Shown piece after piece: positions 44,929 to 57,860 of a stretch of DNA of 64,000 nt. Where the stretch lies: positions 3,948,003 to 4,012,002 of the forward strand of contig CM077831.1 in assembly GCA_039720395.1 (NCBI GenBank), in the 5' to 3' direction. Every line of letters starts with the position of its first letter. The stretch's first letter is position 1. The stretch is from Liquidambar formosana. Taxonomy: Eukaryota; Streptophyta; Magnoliopsida; Saxifragales; Altingiaceae. The translations under genes were made by a program, and so were the position numbers. Below the pieces are notes generated by a model. The model was given only the letters and a program-made list of their open reading frames with translations, was not told the DNA's origin and made no database searches.

Positions 44929-45397
44929 AAAATTATGGGGTGTTAATGTATTTGTCAATAAACACGTGGCCTCAAAAAAAAAAAAAAAAAAAAAAAGAAT
45001 ATCATTCTTTTTCAAGCTACCAGTTGGACTCCTATCCTTTCGGCGCAAAAATCAATTCTATATTTAACCCTAGCGTGTAAAAAGATAATGTTAACACAAA
45101 TATGTTTTAAAATAATGTTAATATAAATAAATAGCGTGTGAAAGTATAATGTTAACATAAGGATGATGAGGAGGTGACTAAGTATTATTGATTTATATAT
45201 CAACATTTACATTAGGATTGAGGTTAATTATAGCTCGTTCATTAATGGGTTATTAGTATATGGAGTTAATGTATAAAATACAACCCTCAATGCATGGTGC
45301 TGATATAGCTTTTATTAGTATGTATGCGCTAACCTCATAAGGATTGATTAATATAAATTGCATATGAAAGATGGTTGGTTGATTGAAGTCAATTAAC
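44929..45397. other. Spacer with poly(A) run, no gene seen
   Basis: A run of more than 20 A at about 44977-44998, then A/T-rich DNA. No supported gene. Confidence 0.55.
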
Positions 45398-45604
45398 CTT
45401 GAGGGATTAATTGAGTGGTCCAAGAGCCTCTTCCCAAGTTAGGGGTTTTGAGTTCAACTCTCATTCCTTCCCCTAAGGTCACCCTATGGACTTGTGAAAT
45501 TATCCAATGTATATGAGATTGGGGAACTACATGTACCTAGGGGATTGGTTGGGTGCGTAAAGATCGATCTCAAGGACTTCTTAATATAAAAAAGAAAAAA
45601 AATA
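45398..45604 (+). mobile_element. SINE-like insertion
   Basis: A tRNA-like 5' part has an A-box-like GAGTGGTCCAAGAGC (45413-45427) and a B-box-like GAGTTCAACTC (45450-45460), and the 3' end is A-rich. A related sequence at about 47400-47425 continues from TGAATTAAC almost directly to ACTTAAAATATAATG, like an empty site. This supports insertion but the exact borders are uncertain. Confidence 0.6.
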
Positions 45605-46899
45605 CTACATATAAAATAATGTTTACCACATTATATCATCTATAACTCATCTGAGTCAGGCTTTATCTAAGAGACTAAGATAGGAGCACGGATTCTGAGC
45701 TAATGGGAGTCGTTGGATGAGTTTTTGGATTGTCAAGATTGAAAGATAAAAAACTTGTCATTGAGGTTATTTTGATCATTTTAGTACATCTTTCAAACTT
45801 GACTGTCCAAAAATCATCCAGCGGATCCCATCAACTTAGCATTAAATCTGTGCTCCTAAAATAAATGATGAACTCATTAGCGGCTGCATATATTGAAGAT
45901 TAATAGTCCCTTCTTATTGGGTGGATATGGTCTTTTATTTTATTTTATTTCATTTTTATAAAGGATTATGGGTAGTCTAAGTCTTACTCCATTGAGATTT
46001 TAGTACTAAAAAGATATTGTTGATAAGACCTAGCATTCTTGAATCAGATGGATTCTAAACATGTCAAGAAATTAAAGTGGACTCCTCTCTAATTGGAATA
46101 GTTGGATTAAAGAGTTTGCCTTCTCTACAGGAGGTATATTAAGTGGACTTGTCTGTAATTGGAATAGTTGGATTAATGTTGTACCACACTTTCTAAATGA
46201 TCTATAAAGTTCATTAATCACATAATTCCTATTTTTGACAGACAACCTTTTTCCAACAATCTACTATAATTATAAGAGTTTGGCTTCCCTATTGTGTAGG
46301 CAGCTACATGTAGGAGGTATCTTAAGAAAGTGTTCCACTACCTAAAATTGCTTCCATAATAACTACGAATATGCTTATTTAGTGGTTCCATGCCAGCAGA
46401 AGCTCAAAATGTTATGCCTGCCCAGCTCTTACACATTTGAAAAGAAAAGAAGTTCTAAAAAACTGCTAGTGTGAGGAAGAAGGAGAGGAAGAGAAACAAA
46501 CAAGTACCTTTTAGGCACAAATTGACACATAGAAGTATAAGTAATGCCACTTTTCCAAGTAAAAAAATCAGCATGACAATTTCAGCAACAAAAACAATTA
46601 AGTTTAAAAAAACTAGAAGAATGGCAATAAAAAAATATATAAACCCCTATTACCGTGGGTTAAGGGAATCACGATACCTCGGCGTAATAAAGCAAATGAA
46701 CAGTATCTCGTTCTTGATCTTTAAGATGATTCGTGTCTCTGCGGAAACGAATCCGATGTAGCAGTGAAGATAGACTATGATGCTTAATGAAAGTAGCGAT
46801 GCTTTGAACTTTCACTTATTGAGTCGGTAATTCTTGTACCAGAGCCAGTGTGAATCAAGTCCTCAACAGCTCAGGTCAGTAATTCTTAGCTTGGTGTTG
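45605..46899. other. Spacer, no supported gene
   Basis: A short Lys/Arg-rich ORF at 46471-46761 on the plus strand shows no recognisable domain. It lies upstream of a retroposon-like tail and may be part of that element. The phrase GTTTACCACATTA with ACTCATCTGAGTC at 45620-45660 is repeated at about 47434-47470. Confidence 0.45.
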
Positions 46900-46998
46900 T
46901 ATTTGGGTGGTGGTTCTTGTTTGAGATTGTAATAGTTTGTGTTTTGATTAATAAAATTGATTTTCTTTTGCTAATAAAATAAATAAATAAATAAAAAA
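46900..46998 (+). mobile_element. LINE-like retroposon 3' tail
   Basis: TTAATAAAATTGATTTTCTT followed by AATAAAATAAATAAATAAAT. It resembles the 3' ends at 16764-16801 and about 48390-48430. The 5' border and TSD were not found. Confidence 0.45.
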
Positions 46999-48126
46999 CC
47001 TTTATAAAGCTTACACATGTAACCTATGTATTAAAGTAGGTAATATTGCCTACATCTACCAATATTAAAGAATATAATAACTACTATAATATTATGACAA
47101 AATATAAGTTACAAAAAAGCACCAAAGGTTACAAGCATATTATTAAAAATATATTATTTTTATTAAAATACTCCAACAATAGGTTCAAGTCCTAAGGGAT
47201 TGTTGTATGAATGTTGTAGTGATTTCTTACCCATGTTACCAAAAAAGTCTCCATTATTGATTAATTAATTTAAGATCAAACCTACTATGTTGTACTACTT
47301 TCACATGTTAAGCTTAAGGCTAGAACCATTCTTGGATAGGGGATACTAATATGTTAAAGGGCTAATGTAAACAACATGTACGCGGAAGATGGCTGGCTGG
47401 CTGAAGTGAATTAACTACCACTTAAAATATAATGTTTACCACATTACATCATTCGTAACTCAGCTGAGTCGAGCTTTATCGGGGAAGTATCTATTAATTT
47501 ACTCCAACCGAGGTTTGAGTACTCGCATGGACGAAGTCATGCTTGAGGTGGGGCACCCATGTGCCTCACCAATTTTTTTTATATCTTAATCTTTTTATAA
47601 ATTTTTTTTTTTAGATTTTCTTGTTCAAAATTTTTTAACCTTCTGTAGTTTTCTTTCCTTCTTCTCTCTTTTTTTTTTTTATTCCTTCCTATTTTAATAA
47701 ACCCCATCCCCCCAAATCTCACTTTTTTTTTTCCTTTTTCCTTTTTAAAAAACATGGTTGATTAAATATCAATTTCTACATCAAAATAACAAGATCATTG
47801 AAAATTTTTGAACAAAAACGTCTTTGATTATTTAAATTAGGATAGAGTATGTATTAACAACCAACTAAATTTATTTATTTATTTATTTATAAAAGTTTGC
47901 TTCCCCTGACATAAATTGTGCAAGGCGATGGATTGATGTAGACGATCTTCTTGACAACTTTTGAAAACTTAACACATGATTGATGAACCAATAACAACAA
48001 CAATGGAAAACATAATATAAATCAATAACAATAGTAAAGGTTTACATATAAAAGAGCAAAGGCCCAATAATGTACAGCTCATAAATTAAACGAAAGGATC
48101 CATTTCAGTCATTCGATTTTTATTAG
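46999..48126. other. Spacer, no gene seen
   Basis: Very A/T-rich; T runs near 47570-47740, (TTTA)n near 47870-47892. Confidence 0.55.
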
Positions 48127-48273
48127 GGGGAATTACAGATTGGTCTGGCTACGGATAAATAAATATAGGTGGTAGTCATTCTTAGTTAAGTTAGTAATCA
48201 TTTACTACAAAGTTAGTAATATTTTGTAGTGAACCGTAATTATTTGCCTGTACGGAAGAATCTATAATTCCCC
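48127..48273. mobile_element. Short MITE-like inverted-repeat element
   Basis: GGGGAATTACAGATT at the left and, in reverse complement, GGGGAATTATAGATT at the right, about 147 bp apart, with further internal pairing (TTAGTTAAGTTAGTAAT region). No ORF. Superfamily not fixed. Confidence 0.6.
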
Positions 48274-48329
48274 TTGTTATTTAAACCAAACGAGGATAAC
48301 ATAACAGCCCCCAAGTCATTGATCTTTTA

Positions 48330-48433
48330 GCTTCTCTGTGATTTTGGGGTTTTGATCTGGTTTTTTTGGGTTTGCATTGCTCCTATCATTAATAAAATTA
48401 AGTTTTGCTGATAAAAAAATAAAATAAATAAAA
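48330..48433 (+). mobile_element. LINE-like retroposon 3' tail
   Basis: TTAATAAAATTAAGTTTTGC followed by TGATAAAAAAATAAAATAAA. Same 3' pattern as 16764-16801 and 46950-46998. The T/G-rich DNA before it is of the same style. 5' border not found. Confidence 0.45.
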
Positions 48434-49269
48434 AGAAGAATAAAACAACCCTAAGACACAACACAGCATCACCAAACCGACACCAACCCACAGAATAACA
48501 TAGCGGAAAATTAACATTCCAGCTAGAATTTAAAAACGGACTCTAATTTGAACCAAGGGAAAAACAAAATAACAGACATTAATGTTAGGATTATGCCCTA
48601 GAGCCAATCATAGAGATGATTGTTTGGGGATTAGGAATAATCAATTGATTTCATTTATGCATGTCACATTTATTATTGATTTAATAAAAGGGCTTATTCT
48701 ATTACGTTTATATTCATCATTTATATTTACATAATATGTCCATGGAGTTAGAGTTGAGAATATGGAATTATAAAGTGTTGTAATTTTGAGACTGTAAATA
48801 TATTTCTGTACTAAACTCCTAAATCATTCCTAATTGAAGGTTCACTATGATGGACTGTAATGAACCATAGGACTAGCACTTGTTAGGTTGACTCTATAGG
48901 AGAATAGCTGGTCTCAAGCTATTTGTTTATAGACACTACAACCAATAAGTGGGTGCCTATTATAAGAATAGGTACACTGAATGTGACCAAAGATATGAGA
49001 TAAACTGAATGGAGTTTTAACCTGCCTGTCAATCAATTTCTCATTGTTATATTGGTACAAGTAATCCTTAGACCTGAGATACCATGGTTGCCTTATACAT
49101 GTAGCTTTAGAAGTTTGATAACACTAAGTGCAGATCCTTATAGGGGTCTGTAAGGGTGTTCATTGGCCTTATTGCTATGTGTGTGAAGGCATGTGAGTGA
49201 TCAACAAGGAATCCATTACTCTCAGGAAAAAGGGAGTGAATGTCTCATATAGCATTCATTGAATATGAC

Positions 49270-52200
49270 TGTGAACCCACGAAAAAGCGCGGTGCCCACA
49301 AGGGTGTTTGGCAAAAAGATAAGGAGGTTTAAAAGACAACAAACGAAAAGGAGTCGCCACCTCATTTTTTAGGGAAAAGAGGAAAACCACAAAAATGTTT
49401 TATTTTCAAAACCATATGACTCCATTAAAGGAAAAGCAAAGTCTTTAAAACCAGAAAATTGGATTCGGGGGCTAAGTTACGACGTGGGAAGGTTCTGGGC
49501 AAAGCCCATAGGCACCCACATTGCCCAAGTTGGTCTCTTAATTTAATTGGGCTAATTTAATATCTTTTTCACTCAAATATCATCATATATCATCACAAGG
49601 TAGCATGCATATCATATATTCCATCCAATCATCTCATCCATGCATAATCAAACAAATAAAATAAAAACAAAAAAAAAAAAAAGAAGAAAAGAAAAAAAAA
49701 GCCTAGGATATTTGGATCCTAGGACGGACTTGAGCCTCACGAAGAGGGCCTACGTACCATGCAGCGAAATACATGGATCAAAGTCCACCTAGTTCGAAAA
49801 GAATAGGGTTACAATCTAATACAAACCTATGGTAAAAACCCTAGGTTTCCTTATTTGAAAATGTATTGAATAATCCAAAATTGAAAACTTCCACAAGAGG
49901 AAAATTTTGATAGAAAACCAGAATTTTATTATTAAAGGAAACCCTTGATAGTTACCATGTGTTCGCACTAAGAAGTAATCCTAGGAGGAAGAAGAGAAAA
50001 GAAAGAAAGAAAAAGTGAATTAGGGCACTTCATACCCTACTTACCTAAGCACAAAAGCTCTAAGCATTAGCAATTTTAAGCAATAGCGGCCCTATTTGCA
50101 ATAGGACAAGCATTGTACCTGTTTGCACCCTTACAAGTGCACAAAACCATGCAAAGAGAACAATACACTAATCTGGACAGAATCATGAACAGGCCTAAAA
50201 TCATCCATTTATCATGCAAACAACAAGAATAATGAATAACTAAGGACCCCAACTCAATCCTACATGCAATGACCTGACTAACATGCATAAAAACCTACCA
50301 AAGACACACTAACAATCATGAGAGACCCCAATAATATCAATAAACATGATAGCAAAGTCTATTCTAACCAAAAAGATGATTTTTCATGTAAAATATGAAA
50401 ATAAACCTTCCTACGGCGAGCTTTCTTAAGCAAAATTATCCTAAGATAATTTCACGTAAAAAAAGTCACTATGGGGAGGTGCAATCATCATATCCTACGT
50501 AAAATATATATACTAGACCACAATAGAAGTGATTTCATGCTAAACACATCACAGAAAGCTCTCATGCAAAACCTTACTTAACGAAAAGGATAATTATCCT
50601 TAGAAAAGGATAATATCTCCGAAAACCCTATAAAATCTACTATATGAATGCAAACCTAGCATGATTCAACTATATGCAGCATATATAGAATGACTATGAT
50701 GAGAAACAACTCAAAAAGTTAAGCTAAGCATGCTGTATGAAACTTGTGTGAATTCAGGGTTATCGAAACCCTAATCTCACAACTATGCATAAAAACCTAT
50801 GAAATGACTCTAACACATGCTCAAATCATCATGAATATCATTCATATCATATATTTTAACTAACAGGAGCATCAACTCATGAAAATAATCACAGCAACCT
50901 AAACATGTGAACTATGTATGATTTAAGAGGATAGAAAGAGATAATACTTTCAAAACCCTAGCAAACTAAGGATTATCAAGCATACTAAACCATGAACCAT
51001 CCTAAAATCATTAACATAACATCACACAACCATTGAATTCAATCCATAAGAAGAGCTATTACATGCACTAGAACTATCCTAAAGAAAGGAGGAGAAGATG
51101 AAGGAGGAAAGTCTAATTTCAGCAATTGAAAATGGGTTTACCTCTTGTAGAACCTCCCTTGCCTTCAAAGTCTTTGTTCTCTAGCTTGCTTGGGGTTGAA
51201 AAGCCTCCTCTTGATGTCCTTCTAGCTCCCCAAACTCATAGATCCCTCTCTCTCTAAGTATAAAGTGCCAAAATCCTCCCCTATGTGTTGAATATCATGT
51301 CCTTTATATAGAAAACTGACCCCATAAACCAATGGCTAAGATTAATTCATTAAAAAATGATCCTAGGGCTATTAGAGACTCTCTTGGTGCTCAAACAACT
51401 CAAACTTTCACACTCCTAAGAGAAAACAAGCTGTAATGGCGGAGGAAACCGTCAAAAGAGAGAGAGAGAGTCAGAATTTCACTTGAAGACGGAGTCTCTT
51501 GGGTGACCAACTAGGCCTGGACGGTTAGCCGTCTGGGCTTGGACGGCTGACCGTCCAGCCCCGGACGGTTACCTGAGGGCTCTCCTTATTTTACTCTGGT
51601 TTTGACTCCTACTTGCTTCAGAAGTCCTAAAATGTTCAAATTAAGTCCGATTTTGACGAAATAAAAGCCAAAACGACCGTGTTTCGAAGGGGAACACATT
51701 TCTAAGCATTTTAGGACAAAAATCCTTAACCATGGGTGCATGGTTAAGTTTTACAAAGGTGGTTAACCATGGTGCCTCACCGTCGCTAAGTTGGGTTTGC
51801 ACATAAGGTCGAACCGAATGCTTTTCCAATCAAAATTTGATCTTTCTAAACATATCTAGGATATAAATAAAGCCCAATTGAAGTTAAATGAGAGAAAATT
51901 GGTTGGGTCTTATGAGTCAATTTGAGCAAACCAAAAAATGGTCTTTTAGCTAACCTAAACCATTATGAGCTGAATTGATCTTAAACCATTAATTCATGAA
52001 ATTGAACCTCTATATAGACTCTATGTACTCATATGAACTTGATGGAATGACTCGGGATTCATTTCAAGGTCAAATGGAAAATATACAGCTTAAAAGACGA
52101 TTACGCCCTTAAAGTCGCAAAAGTTCTTATTGACTATCGAAATGAACTCCAAATCACTTCAAAATTCATACGCATGATATTCAATGCCATAGAAATTCAA

Positions 52201-52284
52201 TGCAAAAGACTAGACTCAAAAAGGACTCAAAATCCTACATGAAATGATATGTCCTAGCTAAGGTGACAAAAATGGGGTGTGACA
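49270..52284 (-). mobile_element. Gypsy solo LTR of the Gypsy B family
   Basis: On the plus strand it runs from TGTGAACCC to GTGTGACA, 3015 bp, with TSD ATGAC at 49265-49269 and 52285-52289. In reverse complement it starts TGTCACACCCCATTTTTG, like the LTR at 17095, and aligns with it with moderate divergence. It inserted into the Copia solo LTR. No coding region. A GC-rich inverted block with GGACGGTTAGCC and GGACGGCTGACC lies at about 51495-51580. Confidence 0.92.
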
Positions 52285-52853
52285 ATGACTCATTAAATCT
52301 ATGGGCCTATGGTAGAATGAATATGAAAAGGAGTTTCCATAAGTTCATCATTGAGTTGATATTAATGAATGAGTATAAAGTAATTGAACTAGGGACTTGA
52401 CAGACTTCCATGTCCTATTGGTTCAATTGGAGACATTGTGTTGATGGAAGGACGTAATTGTAACCTATAAACTATAACAGAAGGGTTCTTTGTAAATGAC
52501 TATTCACTTCATTAAGGACTACACCATGAGCCATATACTAGGTGTTACTCATGGTTAGTAGAAGCCCTAATTGATATAAATGAGTTATAATCAATTAGGG
52601 AATTGAAAGGAGTTTCAATTAGACCCTTTAATGGAAAGTGTTCCATTGTGCACAACTTGTGCTGTTCCTACTACTTAATGATGTGAACCCAATGGGTCAC
52701 ACATTGATCATGCTAAGAGAGCTTTAATGTCTATGAGAGAAAGGGCATAAGTGAATAAAAGAATTGTTCTTAAGGGGCAAGGTTGTATAAGATACAAATT
52801 AGAGGGGTAATTGTGTAATTAAGAGTAATTACACAAAACCCTTTAGGGTTTAG

Positions 52854-54506
52854 TGTTGGGAATCGAACAAGAGGGAAAAATACAAAGGCGGAATATAAAA
52901 ATTTTCCCTACGATTCCACAGCCCATGAATCTAACTATGCATAACACAAAATCAAACCCTAACTACAAAGAGGGTTAGAACACTTACAGAATTTTTGTCT
53001 TCTCCTTTTTGCTCCAAGCTTTGATTCCGGACAGCGGTGAATGAGCAGCCCAAGTGTGCTGCCTCCAACGGTATCCACACCTAGCTAGAACTTCAAGTCC
53101 TTTCCTCCTTTTCCTTGTTGTTGCTAGTATAGGAGAAGAGAGGAGAGAGAGAGAGGGAGGCTGGAAATTCTGGCCAGCCCTTGGGGAGCCTCCAAAGTGA
53201 TGATGTCACACATCATAGTGTGACTTAAATAGTCCACACTAAAGGGTCCAGCTCTAGGGGGAAACCCTTTTAGGGTTTTGTGCAATTTCCCTAAATTGCA
53301 TAATAACCCCTATTGTTTATATCAAATACAAACATGGCCTCAAAGAACTATTCTTTATGCACTCATACCCTTTCTCTCATAGACTTAAAAGCTCATCTTG
53401 CATGATCAGTGTGTGACCCATTGGGTTCACATCATCAAGTAGTAGGAATAGCACGAGGTGTGCACAATGGAACTCTTTCCATTTAGGGTCTAATTAGAAC
53501 TCCTTCTAATTCCCTAATTGATTATAACTCACTTATATCAATTAGGGCTTCTACTAACCATGAGTAACACCTAGCATATGGCTCATGATGTGGTCCTTAA
53601 TGAGGTGAATAGTCATTTACAAAGAACCCTTCTGTTATAGTTTATAGGTTACAATTGCATCCTTCCTTCAACACAATGTCTTCAATTGAACTAATAGGAC
53701 ATGGAAGTCTGTCAAGTCCCTAGTTCAAGTACTTTATACTCATTCATAGATATCAACTCATTGATGAACTCATGGAAACTCTTTTCCACATTCATCCTAC
53801 CATGGCCATGGATTTAATGAGTTATATTATGAATGCTATATGAGACATTCTCTCTCTTTTTCCTGAGAGTGATGGATCCCTTGTTGATCACTCACATGCC
53901 TTCATACACATAGCAGTAGGGCCAATGAACACCTTTGCAGACCCCTGAATAGGATCTGCACTTAGTGTTATCAAAATTCTAAAGCTACATGCATAAGACA
54001 ACTATGGTGTCTCAGGTCTAAGGATTACTTGTACCACTATAACAATGAGAAACTGATTGACAGGCAGGATAAAACTCCATTCAGTTTATCTCATATCTTT
54101 GGTCACATTCAGTGTACCTATCCTCGTAATAGGCACCCACTTGTTGGTTGTAGTGTCTCCACACAAATAGCTTGAGACTAGCTATCCTCCTATAGAGTCA
54201 ACCTAACAAGTGCTAGTCCTATGGTTCATTACTGTCCATCATAGTGAACCTTCAACTAGGAATGCTTTAGGAGTTTAGTACAGAGATATATCTATAGTCT
54301 CAAAATTACAACTCTTTGTAATTCCATATTCTCAACTCTAACTCCATGGACATATTATGTAAATATAAATGATGCATATAAACATAATAGAATAAGCCTT
54401 TTTATTAAATCAATAATAAATGTGACATACATAAATGAAATCAAATGATTGTTCCTAATCCCTAAACAATTATCTCTATGATTGGCTCTAGGGCATAATC
54501 CTAACA
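52854..54506 (-). repeat. 3' LTR of the minus-strand Copia (1653 bp)
   Basis: Plus-strand ends TGTTGGGAATCGAAC and CCTAACA. A TATTTAAG box (minus strand, near 53224) is followed by the GTCACAC/GTGTGAC palindrome. I count six differences from the other LTR in the first 420 bp. Confidence 0.93.
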
Positions 54507-54520
54507 ATCTCCCACTTGCA
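54507..54520 (-). promoter_or_regulatory. Polypurine tract of the Copia element
   Basis: Minus-strand TGCAAGTGGGAGAT directly before the 3' LTR, the common Copia polypurine tract form. Confidence 0.85.
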
Positions 54521-54559
54521 CTAAAGCCAATTGACCATGTATCGCATACCTATCTTCTC

Positions 54560-57300
54560 AAGATGTTGGTCTTAGACATAAGCAATTGTGTTTTAAAGCT
54601 TTAGTCAGTAGGTCTACAAAAACTTATGTAGATAATATCTTCTGTAATGTATCTATTACCTTTTCCAATGATTCCTCTAATCACTTGGAATTTCCGCTCT
54701 ATGTGTTTGGACTTTTGATGAGACCATGATTCCTATACTTGAGCTATAGACCCATTGTTGTCACAAAACAAGGTGTGGGCAACTCAATGGAAGGAACAAC
54801 TCCAAGTTCTAAATGAACTTATAGATCCAAACAGTCTCCTAGACAATGCGACAATTAATTCACCCTTAATAATGGAATCCACTGTATCTTTCATACAATT
54901 CTTCCATTAAGTATTTCACCAACTAAAGTGAATATAAAATATACCCCATATGGATTATATCCAAATCCATATACCCATCTACTATGAGTTTACAATTTCC
55001 ATATACAATCCAATATTCCAAATTTGAATTGACTGATAACTATTTGTAACAATTACAACATAATAGATATCAGGTTCAATACATAGTGTAGAATAAGGCT
55101 TCTTAACACTTTAAGAACCTTACTTGTATTATCCTAGGGCACATGCCCTTGAATAATGAATTCTTATCTGAAGCAAATCAGACCTCCCTTAGAATTCTCC
55201 ATGTTGAACTCCTTCAACATTTCAACTATGTTTAGTGATTTGGAGATACTTAGAAATCTATATGATCTATCTCTATAGATCTTATTGGATGCTTATGCCA
55301 AATCTTTCATGAATTAGTTTTTCTCCAAAAACCAAAACTTTACATTAGATAACATTCATATATTATTCATATTGATTATAATGTCATCTATACTTAGGAT
55401 AAAGAAAAACGATCGCACTCCCACTAACCTTTTATACACTTATGGTCCATCTATACAATGAGAGAAATCAAACAATTTGATTACTTCAACTTTATAGATG
55501 TTCTAATTATGAGAACCTTGTAGTCTATTAATAGACTTCTATAACTTACACACTCTTATGGTTTTTCACCATTTGATATAACATTTTTATATCCTTTTTG
55601 ACATATCTCATATTCAAAATGTGTGTTTATAGATAACAAGATCCAAATGGATTTCAGCATAACTATTATCAAACAAGTTTCTTTATAGACAACTTTTTGC
55701 CTATGTTGAAAACATTCTTAAATAGCCAAGCCTTTTAGGTCTCTACCTATCCATATTGGATTTAATGACTCTTAGTCATTTCTCGAGTTGATGTGAAACA
55801 TCGTCTAGTCAAAATTAATAGGATTATCTTGGTGATCTTTATCACCAAAGAACAATTCTTTCACATTCTAATAGAGATACAATATCTCTCTTATGTTAAG
55901 AAATATCCAATTTGGTCTATGAAAAGATTGTAGTGTAGTTAAGGGTTTTGTCTCAACAGAGACTAGGGTTGGATCTTTGTTGGTTTGTGGCTTTACAGAC
56001 AATTCTGTAAATTCTATCTACTTTTGCATCTTTCTTGAATGAACTCTTTCTCAAGAAAATCCAGCAAACATCCTAATGGACAACTTTTGTTCATTAGAGT
56101 AATAGAAATACTATCCCAATCACTTTTGGGATATACCACAATTCAACACTTACTTGACCTTATTTCCAGATTGTCTACATTATGTTTCCAGACAAACGTA
56201 GCACAAGCCCAAGCCTTAACTTCTTTAAGTTGGGTTTCTTCCCATATCATATCTGATATAATTGGGACAAAACTGGAGTGAACCCTAAATTATTAATATG
56301 TAGCAATTTTAAGGTATATCCTAGATGGATACATTAGTAAAACTCATCATGGATCAAACCATATTTTAATAGGGTTCAATTCGTTCTCTTAGATTCACCA
56401 TTGAGCTATGGTATTCTAAGATGAGTCTACTGTAATTGAATGCATGCTCTACATGACTATATACATCACAATGTATTAGTCAAATTATAAATGTAACTCA
56501 TTCACTTCACCAAGTAAAAGATGGGTTTGGTCATCTCATAACCAAGTCATAATCGTTACATTTAAATGAGAGTCTCTACATCTCTTGTATTCTCAGAATA
56601 CGTTGCATTCGCTCTAATTAGTCATTTAAATTTAGAAATCAAATTTCTAGAATGTCTTAAATGACCTAGTTAAGAAATAAGTTCCCAAAATTAATCTAGC
56701 AACTCTTGCTCTATTAAAATTTTTAAAGGTAACTTATTATCTACTTAACTTTTTGCTTCCATTTAGATTACACTAGAATCCAAAAACCAAGAAGCAGAAC
56801 TAACCAACAATTTAGTTTAGAGCATGAACCAAAACTTCAAAAGTTTGGTTCTTTTAGGAAGACTGATACTTTATCAAGTTCCCTTTACAATACCTTATGT
56901 CTACTACAAAATAATTATATTTCTTTGTCTTTGACTTTTCAAGACTTGCTTTCCTCTATGCTTCCATTTTAAATCACATCTAGCTTCTCAAGCTATTCTA
57001 TGTGATTAATCATTTTTCAAAAGAATGATTATTAATAAACAACTTTTATTATATCCTAGTCCAGAAGAAGTCCTTTACAAGTACTATACTTTATAGTATT
57101 ATTTTACTCACAATACAACCTTTGTATGTGATGTAGGACATCAAAGGCACTTGCATTGACTAATTTTGCTTCTGAAGCTCATTAGTCATCAATATTATCA
57201 TATAGCATAGCAACAAGATGCCAATTGTGCATAGTGTCTTTTTCTTCTCAGGATGTTTTATGGAGGGCTTTTAATAAAAGGCCTAATAGCATATAAACAA
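54560..57300 (-). pseudogene. Copia pol remnants (RT and RNase H)
   Basis: On the minus strand, SHQKSKHIERKFQVIRGIIG is read at about 54720-54660, the typical end of Copia RNase H. Near 55394-55371 an RT catalytic block reads SIDDIIIN, where YVDD is usual; the bases before it give KVSGSAIVFF in a nearby frame. Frames change often and stops are frequent, so no enzyme could be made. The borders of the remnant are rough. Confidence 0.7.
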
Positions 57301-57539
57301 TCTTTTGAAATTAAGAACAATTCTCAATTTCCTAAGTCAATCAAAGAAATCGGGTTTAGTCAAACTATCAATATCCTATATTAGGAAATAGGGGTTATGA
57401 GGTGAGTAATTAGGTAATCTACATAAACAAAGAATTAGATTTCATTTTTATCCATAATGATTGGGTCTTTAATTATATGGTACCTCCCACTATTTTATCA
57501 AATTCCATACACCCTCTAATGGAATTCGGGAATCTCATT

Positions 57540-57860
57540 CCTAATGGGGATTGGGGTCCCACTGTGACCTAGAAGCCTCACATGTTAGTTTCTTGACTTC
57601 TAACCCACAATAAGAAGACAACACTTTGTCTATTGCTTCATAAGCAAGTTCCAATCATTTTGTCTCTAGGGAACATACACCTCACATGTTAGTTTCTTGG
57701 AATACTTCCCTAGTTAAGTTAAACCCATCATTCACACAAGTATGTTTCGCCAAATATATACCTCACATGTTAGTTTCTTGGTATATACCAGTTTAGGCAC
57801 CCCATGATATCTCATATGTGATAGTTTCAAGTAATGTCTTTAACATGGGTAGCTCCTACA
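57540..57860. repeat. Dispersed 20-bp motif flanked by variable inverted repeats
   Basis: CCTCACATGTTAGTTTCTTG occurs at 57576-57595, 57680-57699 and 57761-57780, with a degenerate fourth copy near 57810-57840. Each copy is flanked by a different short inverted pair: GAAG/CTTC, GGGAA/TTCCC and TATATACC/GGTATATA. It is non-coding in all frames. Confidence 0.8.

Noticed and set aside
46471..46761. 96-codon Lys/Arg-rich ORF
   Set aside because: No recognisable domain, A/T-driven composition and position upstream of a retroposon-like tail; kept only as a note.
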